Positions 53,248 to 62,493 of a stretch of DNA of 64,000 nucleotides are shown here, in pieces. The notes under the pieces were generated by a model, which was not told where the DNA came from, did no database searches, and worked only from the letters and a program-made list of their open reading frames with translations. Positions within the stretch are counted from its first letter, which is position 1; each line of letters begins with the position of its first letter. Both the position numbers and the translations under genes were made by a program. The DNA is taken from positions 1-64,000 of the forward strand of contig CAJKMG010000013.1 in NCBI GenBank assembly GCA_905200945.1. The letters run 5' to 3'. This DNA is from an uncultured Akkermansia sp. (GTDB taxonomy: Bacteria > Verrucomicrobiota > Verrucomicrobiia > Verrucomicrobiales > Akkermansiaceae).

Positions 53248-54897
53248 TTAACGGCGTTCCCGGGTAATGACGGCCTCCGGTTGTGCGGGGGCTCCGTTGT
53301 CCGGCCTTTTGTAGTTGACGTTATGGGCGTCCAGAAAAGGAAGCTGGCGGTCGAGACGCTTGCGGAAGTCCTTCTCGTTTTTCTGATCCTTGGGGGTCCA
53401 GGCTACTTCCGCAAGCGCCAGGGCGCGGGGGAAGACGTGGTATTCCCACTTCGGCAGGTTAGGGATGTATTCCGCCCAGATGTTCGCCTGGCAGCCCAGC
53501 ACCTGTTTTTCCCGTTCCCGGGGCGTTCCCTGCGGGACGGGGTCCAGCCCGTAAACGCGCTGCCAGGTCAGGTTGTCGTTATTGATGGTTTCATACTCCG
53601 GCGCTGAGGGTTTGCCGGGCCCCTGGTCATAGTCAAAGTACAAGTGGCTGTTGGGCGTCATCACCACGTCGTTGCCCTGTTCCAGAGCGTGCCGCGCGCT
53701 GTTCGGCATCCAGCTGCGCCAGACCATCATGGTGGCGGTGGGGGAGAGGCCTCCTTCCTGGATTTCATCCCAGCCGATGAGCCTTTTTCCGCGGCTGTTG
53801 ATCATTTTTTCCACGCGGCGGATGAAGTAGCTCTGGAGTTCGTGCTCGTTGGCCAGGCCGTTGTCCCTCATGACCTGCTGCGCCGTGGGGGACTGCTTCC
53901 ACTGGTCCTTGGGGGCTTCATCCCCGCCGATGTGGATATAGGGACTGTCCGGGAACAGGGCGCACACTTCGTCAATGACGTCTTCCAGAAAACGGAAGGT
54001 TTTTTCCGTGGGAGCGAAGGTGTAGGGATGCACGCCCCAGGTCTCCTGCACCTTGGGCGCATAGCCCGGAATGTCCGTGTTGCCCAGTTCCGGATACGCG
54101 GCAATGGCGGCGGAGGCGTGGCCCGGCATTTCCACCTCCGGAATGACGGTAATGCCGCGGTTTTTGGCGTACCGCACCACTTCCCGGATTTCTTCCGGAG
54201 TGTAATGGCCGGAGTAGGGCGCGCCGTCCGCCTTGTTGCGGCTGCCGATGACGGGGGATTGCGCCCGGGCGCCTCCCACGGTTGTCAGCCTGGGGTACTT
54301 GGAGACCGGGAGCCTCCATCCCTGGTCGTCCGTCAGGTGCCAGTGCAGGGTGTTGAATTTGTACCTTTCCATCAAATCCAGAATCTTTTTGATGTCCCGC
54401 ACGGGCATCATGTGGCGGCAGCTGTCCATCATCAGGCCGCGCCATGAGAAGCGGGGCCGGTCCTCCACGTCCAGCCTGGGCAGGGCCGGATCTCCATTCC
54501 TGTCGGCAGCGACGCTTTGCACAAGGGATTGAAGGGCATACAAAGAGCCATTCACGGAACCGGAAGCAATGGAGATGGAATCCGGCGTTACGGCAAGGCG
54601 GTAGCCTTCCCTGCCCAGGGACGCGTCTTCCGTAAAGATGATGTCCGCTTTGTTTTTAACCAGCACCGTATTGATTCCATTATCGCGGAAAATCCGTTCC
54701 GCCTGCCTGGAAAGCGGATTTTCTTCCGGGAGCCTGACGCCGTTTTTCAGGGAAAAGCCGCTTTCTCCGGTTTGGGCGCGCAGGGCGGCGGGCCGGGGAA
54801 TCATATGGGGCGTTTCGAGAACCGGAGCGGACGGGGCGCCCCAGCAAACAGAAAACAGGCTGACAACCGTGGCAGGAAAAATACACTTGGAAATCAT
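53248..54897 (-). CDS. Secreted GH20 beta-N-acetylhexosaminidase
   Basis: A 549-residue enzyme. I chose the ATG at 54897 (MISKCIFPATVVSLFSVCWG), which begins a signal peptide; the open frame extending to 55929 runs through the divergent MFS gene and is spurious. The N-terminal alpha/beta domain (about 30-150) precedes the barrel. The catalytic pair Asp326-Glu327 is in YIHIGGDEAPKDQW; RGLMMDSCRHMM and FNTLHWHLTDDQGWRL are the other signature blocks, and QANIWAEYI follows. GH20 releases terminal GlcNAc or GalNAc from glycans, by substrate-assisted catalysis. In this organism it would act on mucin core and branches. It is divergent from the MFS gene. Confidence 0.95.
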   Translation of the reverse strand: MISKCIFPATVVSLFSVCWGAPSAPVLETPHMIPRPAALRAQTGESGFSLKNGVRLPEENPLSRQAERIFRDNGINTVLVKNKADIIFTEDASLGREGYRLAVTPDSISIASGSVNGSLYALQSLVQSVAADRNGDPALPRLDVEDRPRFSWRGLMMDSCRHMMPVRDIKKILDLMERYKFNTLHWHLTDDQGWRLPVSKYPRLTTVGGARAQSPVIGSRNKADGAPYSGHYTPEEIREVVRYAKNRGITVIPEVEMPGHASAAIAAYPELGNTDIPGYAPKVQETWGVHPYTFAPTEKTFRFLEDVIDEVCALFPDSPYIHIGGDEAPKDQWKQSPTAQQVMRDNGLANEHELQSYFIRRVEKMINSRGKRLIGWDEIQEGGLSPTATMMVWRSWMPNSARHALEQGNDVVMTPNSHLYFDYDQGPGKPSAPEYETINNDNLTWQRVYGLDPVPQGTPREREKQVLGCQANIWAEYIPNLPKWEYHVFPRALALAEVAWTPKDQKNEKDFRKRLDRQLPFLDAHNVNYKRPDNGAPAQPEAVITRERR

Positions 54898-55026
54898 AGC
54901 GTACGTAAATACGCGGCATTTTCCGGAAAAATTCCGTTTCGGGGTTATTTTTGCAAATGCAGAGAAAACCGGCATATGAAAATAGCGGTTGTTCCGTCCG
55001 GGCGCCTGTGAGAGTATTCCCGCGCT
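54898..55026. promoter_or_regulatory. Divergent promoter region between GH20 and MFS genes
   Basis: A 129-bp intergenic region feeding two divergent genes. AT-rich near 54940-54965 and no clear palindrome. Confidence 0.4.
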
Positions 55027-56217
55027 ATGAATGAAGCCGCTTCCCCCCGCATCAGGAAGACGATGGTATTTGTGCTGCTGGCGCTTTTTCTGGGCCAGTT
55101 CGGAAGCGGTGTGTATGATCTCATTTTCAGCAATTTCCTGCGTGATGCCCAGCATCTTGACGTGGAGATGCGCGGACTGATTGAATTCCCCCGGGAATTG
55201 CCCGGCATCCTGTCTCTTTTTATGGTCAGCCTGCTTTTCATGTTTAATGAGGTCCGCATGGCCGGGGTGGCGTGCCTGCTGATGTTCGGCGGCATGTACG
55301 CGCTGGCTTTCTGCGACGCCGGAACCAGCCTGTGGACTTTGTCTGCGTGGATTTTGACGGTGAGCCTGGGTCAGCATATCCTGATGGGCATGATTGACAC
55401 CATTGTCATCCATACGGCGAGGCCGGAAAACCGCAGCCTGCGGCTCGGCCAGATGAAGGCTCTGGGAACGGCGGCCGCGCTGCTGGGCGCGCTGTGCGTG
55501 TGGATCAAGTGGAAATTCAATCAATCTTTTGCCGTGGACTTTTTCGTCACGGGGGGCGTGTGCCTGCTGGCATCCCTGTTCCTGAGCCGGGTGAAGACGC
55601 CCGTCTTCCCGCAGCGGCGCGGATGGAGGCAATGTTTCGTCTTCAAGCGCAGATATGCCGTTTATTATGGATTGGAAATTCTGCACGGCATCCGCAAGCA
55701 GCTTTATCTGACCTTCGGTTTCTGGCTGATGGTCAGCACGCTGGGCCAGTCTCCCGGATATATCGGAAAAACCCTGCTCATGGCCGGCGTCATCGGGCTG
55801 GTCACTCAACCCCTGATCGGCTGGAGCATCAAGCGCTACGGGGAACGGAAGGTGACGATTTTCGACAGCGTGGCGCTGTCCCTCCTGTGCCTGGCATACG
55901 CCTTCGCTCCGGAACTGCTGCCCCTGCATTGGGCCGTGGGGGTAGTGACCGCCTGCTTTGTCCTGGACAACCTGCTGTTTGCCCTAGGCATGGCCCGGAG
56001 CACCTACGTGGCCCGCATCTGCGAGAAGCCGGAGGACATTACGCCAAGCATTTACACCGGGCTGGCCATCAATCATGTGGCTTCTATCGCTTACGGCGTG
56101 CTGGGCGGCGTGATCTGGATGAATACGGGCGGCCCGCAAGCGGTGTTCCTGATAGGCGGTGCGGCTACCGTCGGGGCCGGGCTGGTGGCGCGGCGCATGG
56201 ACAGGCCGCAGCCTTGA
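55027..56217 (+). CDS. MFS transporter
   Basis: A 396-residue membrane protein with twelve predicted helices in two halves of six, joined by a charged loop around residues 190-210 (KTPVFPQRRGWRQCFVFKRR). Motif positions resemble the major-facilitator family (loop 2-3 is short and lacks the usual strong GxLaDrxGrr match). The substrate is unknown. A co-oriented glycosidase is absent; the GH20 gene is divergent and shares the promoter region, so uptake of released sugar is a possible but unproven role. Its 3' end faces the alkaline phosphatase gene. Confidence 0.8.
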   Translation: MNEAASPRIRKTMVFVLLALFLGQFGSGVYDLIFSNFLRDAQHLDVEMRGLIEFPRELPGILSLFMVSLLFMFNEVRMAGVACLLMFGGMYALAFCDAGTSLWTLSAWILTVSLGQHILMGMIDTIVIHTARPENRSLRLGQMKALGTAAALLGALCVWIKWKFNQSFAVDFFVTGGVCLLASLFLSRVKTPVFPQRRGWRQCFVFKRRYAVYYGLEILHGIRKQLYLTFGFWLMVSTLGQSPGYIGKTLLMAGVIGLVTQPLIGWSIKRYGERKVTIFDSVALSLLCLAYAFAPELLPLHWAVGVVTACFVLDNLLFALGMARSTYVARICEKPEDITPSIYTGLAINHVASIAYGVLGGVIWMNTGGPQAVFLIGGAATVGAGLVARRMDRPQP

Positions 56218-56225
56218 CCGGGCGC

Positions 56226-57371
56226 CTAACGCACGGGTTTGTCCGCACCTTTTTTAAGGGCGTTCATAATCTTGTTGAAGATATCCGTATTTTCATAAAT
56301 GCCGGTGAAGTCGCCGCTTCCCGCGCCGAAGGCATACACCGGAACAGCCACGCCGTCATGACTGCCGGAACCGAACCGGCCCGTTATTTCCCCCTGTTCC
56401 CGGCTGCCGCCCGTGAGAGCGAACGCGCCCGTATTATGGTCCGCCGTGATGACGACCAGGGTGCCGGGGTGTTTGGAGGCCCAGTCAAGCACGGCTCCCG
56501 CAGTCCGATCAAAATCAAGGAGCTCTTCCATCATTTCTCCCAAATTATTGCGGTGGGCGGCCTTGTCAATGTTGGACCCTTCAATCATCAGGAAAAATCC
56601 GTTGGGATTCCGGGAAAGGGTATCCAGGGCTTTCACTGCGGCCTGGCGGAAAACGTCGCCCCGTTTGGAGGGAGGGGGAAGATTACCCGGAGCGGCGACA
56701 ACCAGCGTTTTTCCGGAAGGCAAGGCTCCGGCTTTTTCCCAGGAGCGGGCGACACGGTAGCCCTGCGCCTGCATTTCCTGGAAAATATCCCTGCCGTCCG
56801 GCCTCTGCGTGAAGTATTTGCCGCCGCCGCCAAAGATGAAATCGGCGCGGGAACGGGGGTAATCCCCGATGATGCCGTAAGCATCCGACCTTTTTTCATT
56901 ATTGGCGCAGAAAGATGCCGGGGTGGCGTCATTCAGCTCGCAGGTAGCGATGACGCCGGTGGATTTGCCCATGTCCGCAGCCTTGTCCACCAGGGAATCC
57001 AGCTTGTTGCCCCTGGGGCATACGGCGACCCGATGGTAAAGCGTCTTGGTTCCTGTCGCCATGGCGGTGCCCGCAGCGGCGGAGTCCGTGACCAGCTTGT
57101 CCGCGCACCATGTTTTGGAAATGCCCGTAACAGGACAGTTTTCAATAAACAGGCGGCCTCTGTTGGCCGCCCATGCCGCAGAAAGGTGATGAATGCCCAT
57201 TCCGTCCCCAATCATCAGAATCACGTTGGTGACGGGAAGGCTGCGGTCAGGTTCCGGGATTTCCGTCACCGGATAGGGGCGTTCCAGAATGAAGCGCTGG
57301 TTTTCCGCCGCCGGAAGCAGGGACGGGGCAAGAAAGAGGGCAAAGGCTAAAAGGCGCAGCGGAGAAGTCAT
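56226..57371 (-). CDS. Exported alkaline phosphatase
   Basis: A 381-residue enzyme. I chose the ATG at 57371 (MTSPLRLLAFALFLAP), which starts a signal peptide; the 24 residues before it have no signal role. Metal and catalytic blocks in order: NVILMIGDGMG, the nucleophile Ser in TDSAAAGTAMATG, VIATCELNDATPASF, EGSNIDKAAH, TADHNTGAF and GSHDGVAVPVYA. It cleaves phosphate monoesters in the periplasm or outside, releasing phosphate. It is in the PhoA superfamily but slightly short, so it may lack one crown insertion. Monocistronic; the mscL gene lies 90 bp upstream on the same strand beyond a terminator. Confidence 0.93.
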   Translation of the reverse strand: MTSPLRLLAFALFLAPSLLPAAENQRFILERPYPVTEIPEPDRSLPVTNVILMIGDGMGIHHLSAAWAANRGRLFIENCPVTGISKTWCADKLVTDSAAAGTAMATGTKTLYHRVAVCPRGNKLDSLVDKAADMGKSTGVIATCELNDATPASFCANNEKRSDAYGIIGDYPRSRADFIFGGGGKYFTQRPDGRDIFQEMQAQGYRVARSWEKAGALPSGKTLVVAAPGNLPPPSKRGDVFRQAAVKALDTLSRNPNGFFLMIEGSNIDKAAHRNNLGEMMEELLDFDRTAGAVLDWASKHPGTLVVITADHNTGAFALTGGSREQGEITGRFGSGSHDGVAVPVYAFGAGSGDFTGIYENTDIFNKIMNALKKGADKPVR

Positions 57372-57410
57372 GCAATCACTTTCCCGTTTGCGGCGGAACA
57401 AGTAAAGAGG

Positions 57411-57444
57411 AAAAAACATGCCGGTCCCGCATGGAACCGGCATG
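57411..57444 (-). terminator. Terminator of mscL
   Basis: Nine-bp stem CATGCCGGT/ACCGGCATG with a 9-nt loop and a T-run of six on the minus strand, 17 bp past the mscL stop. Confidence 0.85.
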
Positions 57445-57460
57445 AACCGTTCAAACGGGC

Positions 57461-57874
57461 TTATTTGGCATCCGCCTGTTTTTGCAGGATGTCGCGGATT
57501 TGTTCCAGAAGGACGACGTCATCCGGCTTGGGAGCGGGGGCGGACGGCGTTTCTTCGCTCTTGCGCCTCAGGGCGCTGATCAGCTTGATGGCTACAAAGA
57601 CGGAGAAAGCGATGATGAGGAAGTCAATGGTCGCCTGAAGCAATTCGCCGTATTTTAATTCCACATCGCCCAGTTTCAATACCAGGTACGCCAGGTTGAC
57701 CCCGGAAGTAAGGTAACCGATGATGGGCGTGATGATGCTGGAGACGAAGACGGAGACGATTTTATTGAATGCGCCGCCGATGACGACCGCCACCGCCAGG
57801 TCAATAACGTTCCCTTTAAGGGCGAATGCCTTGAATTCTTCCAGAAAGCCTTTGAGGTTGAAAAAATGAGCCAT
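57461..57874 (-). CDS. mscL: Large-conductance mechanosensitive channel
   Basis: A 137-residue two-helix inner-membrane channel that opens under strong membrane tension and saves cells from osmotic downshock. It has the typical start FKAFALKGNVIDLAVAVVIGGAFNKIV (TM1 with the pore constriction), the periplasmic loop and TM2 near residues 75-100 (TIDFLIIAFSVFVAIKLI). The C-terminal helix bundle ends in VLLEQIRDILQ. Length is normal. Confidence 0.97.
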   Translation of the reverse strand: MAHFFNLKGFLEEFKAFALKGNVIDLAVAVVIGGAFNKIVSVFVSSIITPIIGYLTSGVNLAYLVLKLGDVELKYGELLQATIDFLIIAFSVFVAIKLISALRRKSEETPSAPAPKPDDVVLLEQIRDILQKQADAK

Positions 57875-58062
57875 AGAGGATTATTGCTGGTTGCGGTGGT
57901 TATTCTGACTTTAAAATGATAAAAGAAAAGAAAAATGAATGGCCTCCGGACAAAGATATGACTGTTTCCCGGGGTAAAATGCAGGAATCATGACGTGGCT
58001 CCCAAAAAAATCATTTACAGACGGGGCCAGAAGCGCAAACTACGCCCATATTACCTTAACTT

Positions 58063-59319
58063 ATGAACACAGAAGAAAAGCTCAACCAGTACGTACTTCA
58101 TTCCTATGGCCGTTATCCCATGGCTGCCGTCCGCGGGGAAGGCTCCCGACTGTGGGACAGCACGGGAAAGTGCTATCTGGACTTCTGTGCCGGCATTGCG
58201 ACCTGCGTGCTCGGGCACTGCCATCCTGCGGTGACGCAGGCCCTGCAGAAGCAGGCTGCCACTCTGGTACACTGCTCCAACCTGTACCAGATCCCCCAGC
58301 AGGCGGATCTGGCGGAATTCATTGTGACCAAATGCGTGGAGCGGCCGGGAAAAATCTTTTTCTCCAACAGCGGCGCGGAATCCAATGACGGTTTAATCAA
58401 AGTGGCGCGCCGTTACGGGCACCGTAAGCCCCAGCCGGACGGCAAGCCCCGTTATGAGGTGCTCACGTTCAACAAATCCTTCCACGGGAGGACGCTGGGC
58501 AGCATGTCCGCCACGGGGCAGGATAAAATCAAAATCGGCTTTGACCCCATGCTGCCGGGATTCCGCCATTTGCCTTTCAACGATCTGGAAACGGCCCGCG
58601 AAGCTATCAGGCCGGAAACGGTAGCCTTCATGCTGGAAACCGTCCAGGGAGAAGGAGGGGTCAACTGCGCGACCCCGGAATTTCTGCGCGGCCTGGCGCA
58701 GTTGTGCAGGGAGCATGATCTTCTGCTGTTGATGGATGAAGTGCAGTGCGGCTTTGGCCGCTGCGGCGACATCATGGGATGGCGCGCCGTGGCTCCGGAC
58801 GTGGAGCCGGACGGCGTTTCCTGGGCCAAGGCTCTCGGCGGCGGTTTCCCCATCGGCGGCTTCTGGATTTCCGACCGCGCCATTGACGACCAGGGTACGG
58901 AGCTTGCCTCCATCATGGACCCCGGTTCCCATGGCTCCACGTATGGAGGCAATCCGCTCGGCACGGCGGTAGGCCTGGCCGTGCTGCGGGAAGTTGTTTC
59001 CCAGGGGCTTCCGGAGAGGGCGCGGCGCCTGGGCGCGGCAATTCGCAAGGAAATAGAATCCTGGAACCTGCCTGTTGTCCAGGGCGTGCGTGGCCTGGGC
59101 CTGCTGCTGGGCATTGGCCTGAACCCGGAAATGGTGGCCGCGCCGGAAGGCAGGACGATCTCCTCCGTAGTGGTGGAGGCCCTGCGGCAGGAAGGGCTGC
59201 TTTCCGTTCCCGCCGGGCCGGAAACCGTCCGTCTGCTGCCGCCGCTGAACGTAAGTGAAGAGGAAATCCAGCAGGCTCTGGCCATCATCAGGCGCGTGCT
59301 TAAAACGTACGCCAAATAG
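58063..59319 (+). CDS. argD: Acetylornithine/ornithine-type class III aminotransferase
   Basis: A 418-residue PLP enzyme. It opens like ArgD (NTEEKLNQYVLHSYGRYPMAAVRGEGSRLWDSTGKCYLDF), has the FFSNSGAESNDGLIKVAR block, LLMDEVQCGFGR and the Schiff-base lysine Lys256 in SWAKALGGGFPIGG. Most likely N-acetylornithine aminotransferase (arginine synthesis) or a related ornithine/diaminopimelate aminotransferase. The neighbouring gene is an ACT-domain protein 27 bp downstream, which fits amino-acid regulation. The symbol is a best guess. Confidence 0.88.
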   Translation: MNTEEKLNQYVLHSYGRYPMAAVRGEGSRLWDSTGKCYLDFCAGIATCVLGHCHPAVTQALQKQAATLVHCSNLYQIPQQADLAEFIVTKCVERPGKIFFSNSGAESNDGLIKVARRYGHRKPQPDGKPRYEVLTFNKSFHGRTLGSMSATGQDKIKIGFDPMLPGFRHLPFNDLETAREAIRPETVAFMLETVQGEGGVNCATPEFLRGLAQLCREHDLLLLMDEVQCGFGRCGDIMGWRAVAPDVEPDGVSWAKALGGGFPIGGFWISDRAIDDQGTELASIMDPGSHGSTYGGNPLGTAVGLAVLREVVSQGLPERARRLGAAIRKEIESWNLPVVQGVRGLGLLLGIGLNPEMVAAPEGRTISSVVVEALRQEGLLSVPAGPETVRLLPPLNVSEEEIQQALAIIRRVLKTYAK

Positions 59320-59346
59320 AATGCCGCCCTTATTTGCTTTATTGTT

Positions 59347-59805
59347 ATGAAGGAAGAAGCCATTAAAGCCCCCGGCAGTACGATAAAGCAATATTCCATC
59401 ATGCTCCAGAACCGGGTGGGGGCCCTGACTGCCCTCCTCGGTCTGCTGGACATGCACGGCATCTTCTGCCTGGGATTCAGCATGCAGGACTGCCATGAGG
59501 CGACCATTGCGCGCCTGATTGTCAGCGATCCGGAACGGACGTCGGAAATTTTTCTGGAAAAAGGTATTTGCTATACGGAGTCCGGGGTGCTGGTGGCGGT
59601 GCTCCGCCATGGTCCTGCAGACCTCAAAAAATGCCTGGATGCGCTGTATGCCGCGGAAATGAACGTCAACTTTCTCTACCCCCTGCTGCCTTGCGCAGGG
59701 CGTGGGGCTCTGGTGGCTCTTCACGTGGAGGATCTCAATTTTGGGCGAACCGTGCTGAATTCCAGCGGCATCAAAGTCCTGTTCCAGCAGGACCTCAGCC
59801 GGTAG
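59347..59805 (+). CDS. Tandem ACT-domain protein
   Basis: A 152-residue protein with two ACT-like halves. The first (about 13-75) begins IKQYSIMLQNRVGALTALLGLLDMHGI, the usual ACT opening with a VGAL ligand loop; the second (about 83-150) is shorter. ACT domains bind amino acids and regulate enzymes. Just downstream of argD and probably co-transcribed, it may sense an amino acid and control the aminotransferase or the pathway. No catalytic domain is attached. Function is inferred from fold and position. Confidence 0.75.
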   Translation: MKEEAIKAPGSTIKQYSIMLQNRVGALTALLGLLDMHGIFCLGFSMQDCHEATIARLIVSDPERTSEIFLEKGICYTESGVLVAVLRHGPADLKKCLDALYAAEMNVNFLYPLLPCAGRGALVALHVEDLNFGRTVLNSSGIKVLFQQDLSR

Positions 59806-59929
59806 GAATGGCTGTTTTCCCTTTCTTCCCTGCTTCCCTGTTCAGGAGCGTTTTCTCCAAGCGCCTCAAGGGGTTGTCCGGTTTTTTTCGCCTTGACGGG
59901 AGGGGAAAACATGGTATGGTACGGGCCGC

Positions 59930-60496
59930 ATGGCAAAAGTACCTGTAATCAATCTTCGCAAGGGACACGCGGTCAATTACAACAATGACGTTTGCGTTGT
60001 AGTCAGCATGGAGCATAAGTGCCCTCCCCGCATGGCTTCCTATGTGCAAATGAGCATCCGCAGCATTTCCACTAAAAAGGTATATAACCTTCGCCTGACT
60101 TCCAATGAATCCCTGGAAGGCGTCAACCTCGCCCGTGAGGAATATGAGTTCAGCTACATTGACGGCATGGGTTATCATTTCATGAATCCGGATACATACG
60201 AAGACATCACCGTGTCTCCGGAAATCGTGGAACCCGTCAAGGATTATCTGATGGAAGGCAATATCTATATCCTGCTTTTCACGGATGAAACGGTCGTTTC
60301 CGTAGAACTCCCCGCCGCCATCACCATGGAAGTGGCGGAAGCTCCGGAAGGCGTCAAGGGTGACAGCGCGAACAATGTTTACAAATCCGCCACGATGACT
60401 ACCGGACTGGTGGTGCAGGTTCCCCTTTTCATCAAGCCCGGTGAGAAGATTTCCGTAAAGACGGAAGACGGCTCCTATCTGGGCCGCGTGAACTGA
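59930..60496 (+). CDS. efp: Elongation factor P, arginine-tip type
   Basis: A 188-residue protein of normal length that relieves ribosome stalling at polyproline. The three beta-barrel domains are as expected (first about 1-65, OB domains after). The functional tip of domain I is EHKCPPRMASYVQ with Arg34, where E. coli EF-P has Lys34 in KPGKGQ. Arg at this position is the form that is rhamnosylated by EarP in other bacteria; the CPPR context differs from those known to me, and no earP is in this window. The gene is followed by a strong terminator. Confidence 0.95.
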   Translation: MAKVPVINLRKGHAVNYNNDVCVVVSMEHKCPPRMASYVQMSIRSISTKKVYNLRLTSNESLEGVNLAREEYEFSYIDGMGYHFMNPDTYEDITVSPEIVEPVKDYLMEGNIYILLFTDETVVSVELPAAITMEVAEAPEGVKGDSANNVYKSATMTTGLVVQVPLFIKPGEKISVKTEDGSYLGRVN

Positions 60497-60520
60497 TCCG
60501 TCCCCTCTTTCCGTTATTTG

Positions 60521-60557
60521 AAAAACCCCGTCCGGTGTGTCCGGATGGGGCTTTTTC
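60521..60557 (+). terminator. Terminator of efp
   Basis: Stem CCCCGTCCGG/CCGGATGGGG with a 5-nt loop, an A-run before and T-run after, 24 bp past the stop codon. Confidence 0.9.
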
Positions 60558-60659
60558 ATGCCGGAATCCCGCAGGAAAAGACCAGCGGACGGGCCGGAGT
60601 GAAGGCTTTACTTTCAGAAACGCTTTCAGTAAGCCATTTTCATCAGATTATTTTGCGCC

Positions 60660-61313
60660 ATGAAAAGTTTTATTGTTTTGTTGTGGATGGGGCTGCTGGC
60701 CGTTTTTATTCCGGCATACGGTTCCTCCGCAGTAAAGATGGCCTGCCTGGGAGACAGCATTACTGCCGGGCTGGGAGTCAGGAAAGAAGAGTGCTGGGTG
60801 TCCCGTGCGGCGGAGGCTCTGGGCAAGAGGGCGCAGGTGGGCAACTTCGGCGTGTCTGCCCGTTGTCTTCTGTTCAAGGGGGATCGCCCCATTACGAGGG
60901 AAAAGGCCTATCGGGATGCCTTGGCGTTCCAACCTGATATTTTGTTGGTGGGGTTGGGCACCAATGACAGCAAAAAAGTGAATTGGAGCCACAAGGAAGA
61001 TTTTGTGAGCAATTACAAAGACATCATTGCAGAATTCCGGAAGCGGAATCCCAGGCTGAAAGTGTACTGCCTGCTTCCTGTCCCGTCACAGGAAGCCAGG
61101 GACGGGGGAATCAGCAGGGAATGCATTGAGAAGGAAGTTATTCCTCTTATCAGGCAGGCGGCGAAAAGCACCGGCTCCAAGGTGATTGATCTCAACAAGG
61201 TGATGAAGGGCCGGGAAAGCCTGCTGGCGGACGGCGTGCATCCCAACGCAGAGGGTCATGCCCTCATGGCGGAACATATTCTTCTGGTTCTCAAAGGGAA
61301 AGCTAAGGAATAA
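60660..61313 (+). CDS. SGNH/GDSL hydrolase
   Basis: A 217-residue secreted esterase. A signal peptide covers about 1-22. The GDSL motif is CLGDSITAGLG (catalytic Ser), then NFGVSARC (block II Gly), VGLGTNDS (block III Asn) and the late DGVHPNAEGH with the catalytic Asp and His. SGNH enzymes remove acyl groups from carbohydrates or lipids. Another esterase of a related fold, at 1309, also fits deacetylation of mucin sugars. The substrate is not known. Its promoter is in the 103 bp after the efp terminator. Confidence 0.9.
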   Translation: MKSFIVLLWMGLLAVFIPAYGSSAVKMACLGDSITAGLGVRKEECWVSRAAEALGKRAQVGNFGVSARCLLFKGDRPITREKAYRDALAFQPDILLVGLGTNDSKKVNWSHKEDFVSNYKDIIAEFRKRNPRLKVYCLLPVPSQEARDGGISRECIEKEVIPLIRQAAKSTGSKVIDLNKVMKGRESLLADGVHPNAEGHALMAEHILLVLKGKAKE

Positions 61314-61442
61314 CGGCTGACCTCCCGTTTCCGGAGGATAAAAATCAGGGGATAGAGGCATCATGCCTGTGGGAGTATTTTTGCTCCGGCTATCCCATGA
61401 GCCGCGGTTTCTGTTCTTTTGGCTGTTTCCGGAAAAGGACGG

Positions 61443-62384
61443 TTACTTTTCTGTCCGGTATGGAATGGTTCCCTTATGGGGGGAGTCCTTTTTCTGGTAA
61501 ATGCGAACGTAGTCTATTTCATATTTCTGCGGAAGCGGCAGTTTGCCCAGATCTCCTCCGGTAGCGCCCAGGGCCAGGTTCAGGATGATGTAGTGCGGCT
61601 GGCGGAAGGGGTTGGCGACTTCCTTGTAAGAGGCGTTGACGGTATTATCCAGAGGAGTCCGGTTCAGTAGAATATCATCCGCATACAGGCGCACTTCCTT
61701 TTCATCCCAGTCCATACGGAAGACATGGAAGCTGTCCGCCCAGTCCGCGTGTTTTTCCTGGAGCCATTTGAGCGGCGTGTAAGTGGTGCTCCATTTGCCC
61801 ACGTGTTTTTTGGGCGAGCCCCAGCAGAGATTGGCCAGATAAGTGGACTGGTAGTACTCCATGATGTCTATTTCCCCGCACATGGGCCACTTTTCCTTGA
61901 CGCCCAGGGTCCAGAAAGCAGGCCACATGCCTTCCCTGGGGCTGAATCTGGCCCGGACTTCAAACCGCCCGTACAACCAGGAAAATTTGCCGCGCGTCGT
62001 CAGGGAAGCAGAGGTGTATTCCGCCTCCTTACGCGTCGTCTGCCAGTTTTTCCCCGCCGGATCGTAATGGGGATTGGCATGTTTTTCCTTTCTTCCTTCA
62101 ATAATCAGCATGCCGCCTTTGCAATAGGCGTTTTCCGGCTGGTACCATTGCGCTTCCTTGTTGCGGACGAAACCGTGTTCGTAATTCCATTTGGCGGGGT
62201 CCGGGCGGCCGTCCTTGTCGAATTCGTCGTGCCAGACGAGTTCGTAATCGGAATAATCCGCTTTTTCCACGACTCTCTCCGTTTTTTTGACGCCGTCTCC
62301 ATGAAGGGTGTAAAGCTGGGCGTGGAGGGGGGTGGACAATAAGGCCGCGCTGGCCAGGATTTTTAATGGAGAAAGAATATTCAT
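61443..62384 (-). CDS. Secreted GH16 endo-glycosidase
   Basis: A 313-residue enzyme with a signal peptide (about 1-22). The catalytic triad motif is CGEIDIMEYY with Glu171 (nucleophile), Asp173 and Glu176 (acid/base), preceded by WPAFWTLG. The ending YEIDYVRIYQK is also typical. GH16 members cut beta-1,3 or beta-1,4 linkages inside glucan, laminarin, agar or, in Akkermansia, polyLacNAc and mucin O-glycans; the latter is the most relevant here by organism. The exact subfamily is not readable without alignment. Confidence 0.9.
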   Translation of the reverse strand: MNILSPLKILASAALLSTPLHAQLYTLHGDGVKKTERVVEKADYSDYELVWHDEFDKDGRPDPAKWNYEHGFVRNKEAQWYQPENAYCKGGMLIIEGRKEKHANPHYDPAGKNWQTTRKEAEYTSASLTTRGKFSWLYGRFEVRARFSPREGMWPAFWTLGVKEKWPMCGEIDIMEYYQSTYLANLCWGSPKKHVGKWSTTYTPLKWLQEKHADWADSFHVFRMDWDEKEVRLYADDILLNRTPLDNTVNASYKEVANPFRQPHYIILNLALGATGGDLGKLPLPQKYEIDYVRIYQKKDSPHKGTIPYRTEK

Positions 62385-62458
62385 GACGAAAATAAAAGTG
62401 TTTATTACTAATACGGGGCTGCGGGCGGTTTTTTGTCATTTTTTATCAGAAAGGGCTG

Positions 62459-62476
62459 AAGCCGCGAAAGCGGCTT
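62459..62476 (+). promoter_or_regulatory. Hairpin with GAAA loop upstream of the P-type ATPase gene
   Basis: Perfect 7-bp stem AAGCCGC/GCGGCTT closed by the tetraloop GAAA. It lies in the divergent region between GH16 and the P-type ATPase. No T-tract follows, so it is not a plain terminator. Confidence 0.5.
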
Positions 62477-62493
62477 GAGAGAGGGAATAAATG

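Noticed and set aside
54898..55929. Upstream extension of the GH20 frame
   Set aside because: It lies antisense in the MFS gene. The signal peptide starts at 54897.
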